The position numbers and the translations under genes are program-made. Under the pieces are notes generated by a model, which saw only the letters and a list, made by a program, of their open reading frames with translations, was not told where the DNA came from and ran no database searches. DNA of 64,000 nt from Erigeron canadensis (taxonomy: Eukaryota > Streptophyta > Magnoliopsida > Asterales > Asteraceae). The stretch covers positions 32,178,735 through 32,242,734 of the forward strand of contig NC_057769.1 in the NCBI RefSeq assembly GCF_010389155.1. Reading direction: 5' to 3'. Below are positions 55,436 to 64,000 of this stretch, piece by piece (positions within the stretch are counted from its first letter, which is position 1; every line of letters begins with the position of its first letter).

Positions 55436-58400
55436 TTAATGAATGTTAGATCTTTTCTTAAGTTTGCAAAAAAGTCCATTCTTTGTATGAATGGTTGCAC
55501 CTGTGACTAGTTCCACAGACTCTGGAGATCCTTTCAGCTCCACATCGAACTTGTGTAGTAACATGGCTAATGCTATAGTCGATTCCATTAGTGCAAACTG
55601 GTCTCCTACGCATCTTCTTGGCCCTCCACCGAATGGTAAAAATGCAAAGTCTGATATAATCTGTTATCAGAAGACATGAACCGTATGTTAAATTTCAGAT
55701 ACACCAAATGGTTGTCTATACAACCCCCATTATGTATTTCAATGATTCATCCAGGACGAGTCTTTAGTAGAGGTGACAATTATGATTTTCGACCCATCTA
55801 CTTGTAAACGGGTCGATTTGGGTGAGATTTATCACAACTGGTCAAACAAGAAAATTTTAGCTAAAACATGAGCAGGATGAAAGTTGCCCAGAGTCTATTT
55901 TCAAAGTTTAATACTCGTATAATTTTGGGATAACATTGTTTATGACTCTATGTTAATTGTTTATAATATCTTTGTTTACATGGACAAAGAAATTGTTAGT
56001 GAATCAACCAGACCAGACCTGGCGTATTTCGATCCGTACTGAGAAGAACACCTGACAACCCAAATTTGTTTTGGCCCACTATGCAGCCCACCTGCCCCAC
56101 CCATCTTACCACCTAGTCTTTAGCATTATTGTCAATTTTGACTACTATATAGTAAGAATAGTATAAACCTCATTTGGATATAGAGCTCCAGGACTTCGAG
56201 ATGGATCAAAACCAGCCCAGCCTTCAATGCCGTTGTTATTCCTTTGAACCAGAAACCTTTCTGGTTCAAATTCGTTGGGCTTCTCCCAGAAGTAAGGAGA
56301 TCTATGGAGATTATATATCTGTTTGAGAAAAATTAAGACCTAGTGAGTCACTAATGCAACAATATCAAACTAAAATTATCTGCACCCAATGTGGTTTCTG
56401 AAAGATTCGAAACACAGTTGAGTACTTACTGATATAAAGATATCCGTTCCGGCAGGGATTTGATATCCTTCTTTATCACCCTGGTAACCTCCTGTTAAAT
56501 TGAATGAGGTTCATGGCATTAGCATCTATGTAGAATAGGAAATTCAGTAGTGATTATATATTCAACTGACAACTATATATTACCGGGTAACTGATCTGGT
56601 TTTAGAGAACGCCTAATGAGCAAAGGAGGCTGAGGATACAAACGTAGACTCTCTGAAATGATGAGTCTAACATATCTAAAAGGTCGAACATGAGAAATCA
56701 GTAAAGCAATCTACCAATATATGCTGGAGAGGTGATCAAAACTTAACCCAGCTGATTTTGACAAACATGGAAAACCACTAACAAGTCTTTGTAGTTTGTT
56801 TATGAAAATTTTCGAAATTTGTAGACAAAATGTGTTTCGTTTCAACCCGAGCCAATCCCCCATTTTGCCACCGTTGATATCAAACAACTGACTTTAGATC
56901 TATCCTGACATACTCTAGCTTTTTAAGCGACTCCAAAGTTATCCCCCCCTGTGAGACGACTGCATCGATTTCAGTTTGTGCTTTCTTCAATTTGTCCGGA
57001 TGCTGCATAATGGTGTCTCATCAGACATTAGTTTTGGCCACAAACATATCTCTAGACATTAAGACAGTATATATCTAAATCAACTCAAACATACTTAAAT
57101 TCTGCATATTTAAATTAATCAACCCATATAAATCTGCATGTGATGATGTTACATACTTGAGCCAGAAGGAAGACCGCCCAAGTAAGAACGGCAGCTGTTG
57201 TTTCATGCCCAGCAATAAGCATAGTCATCAGGTCATCTCTTAGCTGTTTTATGAAATTGTAAAAACATAATTTAGATAATCAATGCTACAAGCAGCTTAC
57301 ATTTAGAAATTCAAAATTTGGAAAGTTAGATTCTAAAAGAGAGTAAAGGGATGAACTTACTTGACGGTCATCAACATCAACTCCCCTCATGTCAACTAAG
57401 AAACGAAGCAGACTCGCATCCTGGAATAACTTACAACCATAAAGTAGGCAAACAAATAAATTTGCATCATCGGGTATATTATTAGTATATTACATACCTT
57501 GAGATTTGCGTAGTCCCTTTCTTGCAGTTTCTCAACATCCGTTTCCTACCAAAAACATTTTTAATTTTAGTAACAATCCAGTATAGAGTAGGTGCTTGTC
57601 TCTTGTGTGTTCCTTTGATTTTCTTATAATTATTCACCTGTCTCGTCTCTTTTGCATTTTTTATGAGGCCATCAAGACAATCGTTGATGACCTTGAGGTC
57701 CTTGGCAAACTTTCTTTGTCTAGGAACTAGCCATCTAGCTGGGGGGAATTTCCAGTAAGGAATGTAGAAAGTAGAACGATGCTCGGCCTCAAAAAGCGTA
57801 CCATAGACTGCCTAGAAGGAGCAGGATATAAACGAGCTTTTATTATCTCTTTCAATGGTATAATCAAACAGTCTGAAAAAGATAAAGGAGGCAATTTCAA
57901 GACATTTACTAAAGAGTTAAGAACGGGTGATTGGAGTTGTGTTTAACGGGTCAAACAGATGAAAAGAATAGATAGCTAGCAGTGAAATGAGTCCAGTTGA
58001 AAAAAGTCGTCGAAAGTATATTGTTATTTAAGATTTTCGATTATTGTTCATTACATGGGATGGGAAGATCCCACTTCTTGTGGGATGCTTTGCCAATTGT
58101 TTGTAGTGATTATATTAGAGTATATTTTGATTTTTTGAATAAAAACTTTTGAAGAAGAATAAGGTTTTCTCATCATATTTGGCATACTAGTTTTTTTATG
58201 GTAGTTGAAGCTTTGGACAAAAAGGTTTCAGCTAAAACCAAACTGACCCAACCCGTTAAACCTGTACAGAAATTGCCCATTTCAGCCCAGAGCAGTGTAG
58301 CATATGGTGGGTAATGTATCATTGGACTAGACCTTAATGACAGGAGATTCTTTTGTGACCGAACCAAAGTCATAATTGAAAACGCCAAGACCAATTATGT

Positions 58401-60117
58401 CAAGTGCCAAATTTGAAAATTCTGATTCAAGATCCAACTCAATTTCCTGAACCCCTTGTGATATTTTGGACTCTAGAAGCTTTTCGAGTTTTACTATTGA
58501 TCTTTCAGAACAACTGGCAAACATTTTCACCATAGCTTCCAAATATAAGGTATGGAAGCCCGGAGCTATAACTGTGAGAAGTGCAAAATCAACAAATATA
58601 ACCATATAGAAACATCAGAAACACATAAAACATACAACATGCTATCAATTTGTGGAACTTTTAAACAAATATGATTTAATATATCAGACTGTTAAGCATA
58701 TTGATCGAATCGAACCTTTGACTGTGAATCAAATGAAACATATTACCTCTTCTCCTTTGCTTCCAGGTGTCTAAATCGGCAGGAATTAGTCCCTTTCCCA
58801 TAATTGGTTCTAGAATATCAGCGAGAACTCCCTATATAATGCATATATAGAAATATGAAGTGTCTGAAGATAGTTCTGCCAACAACCTGACCTACTAGAA
58901 CTAAACTATAACCCAACTCGGTCCAATTCAAGGTATGATTGAAGACATCATAGAGAAATTATTCATGGCAGGAATTTATAAAAGAATTCAAGAACTTAAA
59001 ATCATACCTTATCATATGAAAACGCATTTTCACGAAGAATATATCTGGCGACAAGAGGATCTGATACAACTACAAATGCTTTTGGACCAAAGGCAAGTTT
59101 ATACACCGAGCCATGCTGTTCAAAACCATCATTGACATATCAAAATCAATAACAACCAGCAAATGTATATTTATGTGCTACACTTAACCAGAACTATATT
59201 AGATTAAACTCCAACCACTGTCCATAACTCAAGCTACAAAAGTACAAATTACCTAATACAGCAATGCTATAGACATAGTCGTTTGCACACTTATTCAATG
59301 TAGCTCATAGCAACACTTATCGCATTCATCTTACAAACATAAGCGCAAAACGTGAGCTTCAAGAAATATATCATTATTATACGTCAGGCCTAAAACTCGA
59401 ACCTACAACCGCTTGATAAATGGGTAACATCTAATACTGCTAGGCCAAAGTCCCCCTGGTTACATAATAACAGCTGAAAGTTTGTTAACCTTTTCCGGAT
59501 AAACAAAGTTGGTTACCCATATCAAATTCAAACTAAAGTTCGTTGCTTTTTAAAGCAATTTGCCCTATACATAACATATAAATACAACACATACGAAGTT
59601 ATGAACATTTATGTCTCATACAACTACAACTATCAGAAAGACTTCCAACCAAATTACACAAAATTACATGAAAACAAACTATAAACTAAAGATAAAACGA
59701 AACAAATTACTACCTCAATGAACCAATCATATAAAGAGAAGAAAAGTGGCTTTCCAAACAAATCAGAAACAGCACCTTCAGCAACAGGCATATTACCTAT
59801 ACTCCCACCACTCAAAAAATTAGTCAACAAATTGCTTGCATTATCCAAAACATTCCTACTTTTATTCTTCTTTTCATCTGTACTTGTTGATTGACACCTG
59901 CACTCATCACACAACACAAACCAACAAAAAAAAAAAAAATCATAATTCAACAAAAACCCAAATCAAAATTCAACAAATTTCACAAACTTATTTACCTGAT
60001 TCTACATGTTTTCGGGTTCGAAGCTATTCGATAATTGGGTTTGGAACAAGATGAAGATGAGAATTCATTTGCAGAAAACTGAGGCAGTAAAAAACAGTTA
60101 CTGGTGACAGTTGACAT
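55436..60117 (-). CDS. CYP97B: cytochrome P450 CYP97B (plastid carotenoid hydroxylase family)
   Basis: Exons: 59996-60117, 59714-59897, 59008-59115, 58747-58831, 58333-58571, 57638-57811, 57498-57545, 57361-57420, 57157-57243, 56914-57002, 56584-56675, 56430-56491, 56169-56318, 55436-55660. All GT-AG; joined frame 574 aa (Arabidopsis CYP97B3 is about 580). Residues 1-50 are Ser-rich, acidic-poor, a likely plastid transit peptide. Family words: [47 protein letters not shown]-helix AGHETTA; K-helix ESLR; PERF; haem loop [11 protein letters not shown] with the Cys ligand. CYP97 enzymes hydroxylate carotene rings (CYP97A beta, CYP97C epsilon); CYP97B has weaker, less certain beta-ring activity. 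Subfamily B is firm by these words; the substrate is not. Confidence 0.95.
59378..59457 (-). mobile_element. tRNA-derived SINE-like fragment in CYP97B intron 2
   Basis: On the minus strand it reads TTTGGCCTAGCAGTATTAG (A-box-like) and, about 45 bases on, GTAGGTTCGAGTTTTAG (B box). It does not fold as a full tRNA, so it is better read as a SINE head than as a functional tRNA gene. Confidence 0.5.
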
Positions 60118-60340
60118 TGCTATATGAGCTGAAATTCACAAAAAGGTTTGAACTTGACAGAAAGATTTTAATGGGTATTGTTAAATTTTTAACTTTATGA
60201 TGATATTTTAGTGGGGGAAAATTTTGGTGGCCACTGACATGGCTTTGTTGCTACAGTATAATATTAGCAGAAACTTTGAATCTAACACTGCATTGAGTTT
60301 TATTTGTAAGGGATAAGAAAAAAATGAGTACAAAATTAGT
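60118..60340. other. CYP97B 5' flank
   Basis: Promoter and 5' UTR of the P450; no defined elements picked out. Confidence 0.45.
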
Positions 60341-62000
60341 ATCGGTCACACCCCACCTTAGGCGGAATTGTAGGATATGAAGAAAAGATATAGCAATAGC
60401 ACATGAACTTTATAATAGAGTCATACTAAATGAATTTTCAAATAAATGTAAATTCCACAAACGGAAAGTCTAGGCAACACGCCTCAAATATCAAAAGAAG
60501 TAGCAAATTTCAAATAGAGTTCACTGTTTCAAATGCAATCTAGGAGTCCATGAAGGATCTCTTTATTGGTCTTCCTAAAGCCCATATGCTCAGTCTCCTT
60601 AAGTATTGTTATTACCTGAAAATAAATGCTCGAAAATGTCAACATAATGTTGGTGAGTTCGTAGGTTTAAAGGAATACAAATGAGTTTGTTGTGCATGAT
60701 ATATAAAGTTTGGACAATAGTGTAAATATAAACATGTAGTAGCATGTATGCATACCAAATACCGATCAATGCCATCATAGTTTTCCAACAACACAAACTC
60801 ATCAATGCTTGCCAACAACACAATCACATCACTACTTGCCAACATCTCAATCACACACTGTAATACCAACAACTACCAACTGGAGTATATAGTTGGTCGA
60901 TAGATTTCAAATAGTCTTCAATAGATATCAACAGACATCTATTGCATCATAGAATCAACACAAACAAGCTAGCATACACATTTCATAATTACACGTATTT
61001 ATCCAAGAAAACAAACAAGTTTTGGCACAACTAGTAAAGAAATGAAAAGTGTTTTAAGCATCATTTTTCCCCAAACAAATAAAATAAAAAGGGGCCACGA
61101 AACTCACCTCAACAAACAAGTAGTTATGCGAGGTCCAAAATGATCACTAGAATTTACACAACACATATATAAGAACAAGTTACAATTATGGACATGGTCA
61201 ATAACCGTCCATTGTAACCCGTATCTGATGATGTACATATATGGCTACTTTCAAAAGTATTCACAACTGATTTGTCATATATTATTAAGTTACAAGTTAC
61301 ATAACTTAATATAGAGTATTTGTTTTAATGAGTTATGATTGAATTCTATAAGCTCATATTCGTTGAAATTTTTGGTAACTTTATCTATTTTTTATTAGGA
61401 TGAAACGACCAATTCAAGTTTTCAAATCTTAACTACTGTAACTTTAGAGTGTTATAAACTTACATGAATTTTTACTTAATTTATTTCGCACGTTAACTAT
61501 TTTTAAAAATTCCGTAATCACAGACTAGTCAGAAAACTCACTGTTTGCGCGCAGAAAAGTTTTATAAAAGTTCAGGGCCTTCGAAGCTTCAAAAAAATTC
61601 AAAATTTTTACTGTACACTCTTAACATCTTAAAAATTTTTCTGGAAAAAAATTAATCTTCCAGTTCATAAAATCGATCAAGATATGACTATTTGAAGTCG
61701 ACCTAAATCTGTTCGGAAAACTCAGCTTTGCGCAGTTTTGTTATAAAATTCGTTTGACAACCTTAAACTTCATATTTTGACACGAAACCACTTCCACCAG
61801 AAAGTAGACTTCCTGAAATTAATTTTAGACACCAAAAATGTGACTTAACCATCTTCCATGACCAAGATACGACCTTTCAAAGTTAACAAACCGAATCTGT
61901 CCAGATTCTGAAATAACCCAAACTTACTGTTTTAAAGACTACTACAACTAATATTTATATATAAACTTTCAAATCTTTCCAACACCTAATTAAATATGTT
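60341..62000. other. repeat-like region, probable retroelement remnants
   Basis: GGTCACACCCCACCTTAGGC at 60346 and the 61.35-61.95 kb stretch (AAAACTCA-C/G-TTTGCGC words at 61534 and 61719; GACCAAGATACGACCTTTCA) resemble LTR sequences of plant gypsy elements. No ends, primer sites or coding domains were found. The minus frames at 60599-60872 have no known domain. Confidence 0.3.
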
Positions 62001-63410
62001 ATTATGATTTTCATGCCTTCATAATTGGATTTCTTTTATTACATTAATTATTATGCTACATTAAATACTTAAACTTTTAACATTAATATGATTTATACTT
62101 CAAGTTTTTGATTTAACTCTAAAAAAAAACCCTTTCATTCATTATTATAAAATTTGTCATAATATACATATTCATCAACATAGGTTACTTATAAATAAAG
62201 ATTAATAAATAAAAAAAATGTGCATATATATATATATATATAAAAAGATAAGATAAGAAATTTTACCCCAAAATTGATGATCACTCCCTAGATACCTTTA
62301 CAACATAAACTAAAATATTATTCTATAAGGATTTTAACCATAAATTTTATATGATAATAACCTTTGAATTTTTTTATTTTTTTTGAGAGTTATATTAACT
62401 TACCAAATAAAAATCCAAGGATCCTTTAGATGAATTCTTGGCAATTGAAGAATTACAAATTTGTTTTGTGTTGCTGGTTTGAGTTCGACGGCAGTAGCAA
62501 AGAAAGAGGGTTTTGCTTTAGATTTTTGTTTTGTTTTGATAGTTAATTTATAAATACATGTATATCTTCTTATTCCTATAGAGTTAAGTGTTTGAGTTAG
62601 TATGTATTTAGGATAGCTAATTACTAATATTAGCCAAAATTTTATTTGGAATAGAAATCCCTCATGATCGTAAATTATAACCAGGAGGTTAAAAATTTGT
62701 ATTTTGATATTTGATATAACTAACTTAATTGCATTTGAGCTTTTAATTGTTTTATTTACTTATTTATTTAACCTATAAGTAAAAACTATTATTATTATTA
62801 TTAATGTTACTTATAATTCTTATCATTTACTTTGATGATTATAGACTTTGACCCACTTAGTAGTGTATAGAGATTTATCAAAGTCTGTAAATAAATATGA
62901 CTAACAACTACGCGTCTAGAAATTACGGGGATAGTTATAATCATCTACGTTTAAGAAGATCAAATATCAAATTTCTAAACTATTGAAATCCAAGTAATAG
63001 AAATCCCATATTGGAAATGATCACCACATTTCTATGCTTGTTATACTATATAGGCATATTGACTAGTCAAGAAATTTGGAATGTAAGTTAAAGACTATAA
63101 TAAATTACCAGTTTTGTTGACGGATGTCATAGTATCTTATTGTTTCATTCTTATTAGAGTTTTTTTAATCAAAGAAAATAAAGAAAATAATATATAGTTT
63201 ATAAGTTAAGCCCAAAAGTTTTCTTATTAAATTGGTCAGATTTGAAAGAAAAAAAAAAAAAAACTTTTGTGTATAGTTACTACTTACTACTCTAACCTTC
63301 AACAAAACTCTATAATAAATGGTATTTTTGTAAAAATATATATTCTTTTCTTTCCTTCCTATAAACTAAAAAATGCATTATTCATTTTTTTTTTTTGTTA
63401 CTCTTTCACT
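62001..63410. other. intergenic, no gene recognised
   Basis: AT-rich, with an (AT)n run at about 62226-62241 and poly-A at 63248-63263. Confidence 0.4.
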
Positions 63411-63414
63411 ATCT

Positions 63415-64000
63415 AATAAGGGTATTTATCGGTTCGGTTATTCGGTCTATTTGGTTCGGGTTTTTCTGTTTTTTTATTTTTATTCTTTAAAACCAAAACC
63501 GAATCAAAACCTAATTCATAACTAAAAAACCAAACCGAAAACCGAAAAAACCAAATATGAAAAACATAATCTTTTTGTCCAAGTTGTGTTCAATCAAAAT
63601 AGGTTTATAATTTCAATTTTCATCAAAGTAGTAATATAGACTTCAAACACAATATAGATAAATAAGTAAACATAACTGAAACTGCTAAACTGTTGTTTGT
63701 CATCATTATTAAAAAAAATTCCATCGAGTTTTTCATTGTTTGTCAATTGAATTTTTCTAATTTTAAAAAAAAGTTAACATAATAGACAAATAGACATAAA
63801 AAGTAAAAAGTACATTAATAATTATCCATACAAAAAAATATATGCATTAAATATTTTTATAATACATAATAGTAATATAAGTTATTCTGTCTTTTCGGTT
63901 TAACCAAATTCATTATCATATAACCATAACCAAACCAAAAACCACATATTTAATTTGGTTTTGGTTACAAACCAAACCCAAAACCAAATTAAAAAACGGT
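63415..64000. mobile_element. candidate hAT-type MITE, cut by the window edge
   Basis: Left part GGTATTTATCGGTTCGGTTA and TTCGGTCTATTTGG, then alternating CCAAACCGAAAACCG words; the right part (63890-64000) repeats them (TTTTCGGTTTAACC, AACCAAACCCAAAACC). CGGTTCGGTT termini are common in plant hAT MITEs. The right end and its target duplication lie outside the window. Confidence 0.4.

Noticed and set aside
53504..60117. A functional cluster of syntaxin, P450 and helicase genes
   Set aside because: The genes serve unrelated housekeeping roles, lie on both strands and have their own promoters.
60599..60872. Two minus frames of 74 and 77 codons
   Set aside because: Low-complexity words in a repeat-like region, with no homology I recognise.
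1..64000. CRISPR arrays, bacterial operons or phage modules
   Set aside because: No spaced repeats of that kind; introns and element types show a plant nuclear genome.

Overview
This is nuclear DNA from a flowering plant, most likely a core eudicot. The genes are split by many short GT-AG introns, the intergenic DNA is very AT-rich and packed with small plant-type transposons, and the proteins resemble Arabidopsis families closely. A daisy-family (asterid) source is my guess from the style of the SINE and LTR sequences, not something the window proves. No bacterial, organellar, CRISPR or phage features were seen.

Six intact host genes, a U-box paralogue pair among them, and one solo F-box gene with a broken neighbour copy can be modelled. 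(1) 5842-11700 (+), DGD1, the galactolipid synthase of the chloroplast outer envelope, 7 exons, 802 aa. (2) 13807-14925 (+), an intronless F-box protein with an F-box-associated domain; a truncated tandem copy lies at 12338-12810. (3) 17504-18748 (-) and 26794-28035 (+), two intronless U-box/ARM E3 ubiquitin ligases of the PUB22/23/24 type, head-to-head about 8 kb apart, sharing a W-box promoter block at the same distance from each start. (4) 33091-40489 (-), a DExH-box RNA helicase of the DExH1/HVT1 type, 16 exons, 1005 aa. (5) 53504-54890 (+), a plasma-membrane Qa-SNARE (syntaxin, SYP12 group), 2 exons, 298 aa. (6) 55436-60117 (-), cytochrome P450 CYP97B, 14 exons, 574 aa. I assembled the exons by hand from homology, reading frame and splice sites; every intron phase closes without a stop.

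The rest is accessory DNA: a complete, young Ty1/copia LTR retrotransposon (46657-52835, 5-bp target duplication, 505/506-bp LTRs, three gag-pol reading-frame blocks broken by two frameshifts); two hAT-type elements with perfect 8-bp target duplications (21355-21817 and 44688-45659, the latter inside a SINE-like repeat); short Helitron-like elements; a Tourist-like element (28665-29458) next to nested relatives; a Stowaway-like element (31778-32031); fold-back elements lying in (TA)n tracts (16.4 kb and 42.0-43.25 kb); and an LTR-like region with a GC-rich near-palindromic repeat cluster (about 1.15-2.4 kb).

The genes do not form a pathway cluster. DGD1 and CYP97B both serve plastid membranes (lipid and carotenoid), and the U-box ligases and SYP12 syntaxin belong to families known in immunity and secretion, but their proximity looks incidental. 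I found no clear new biological system. The best leads are the conserved promoter module of the U-box pair, the (TA)n-seated fold-back elements, and the nested hAT-in-SINE insertion.
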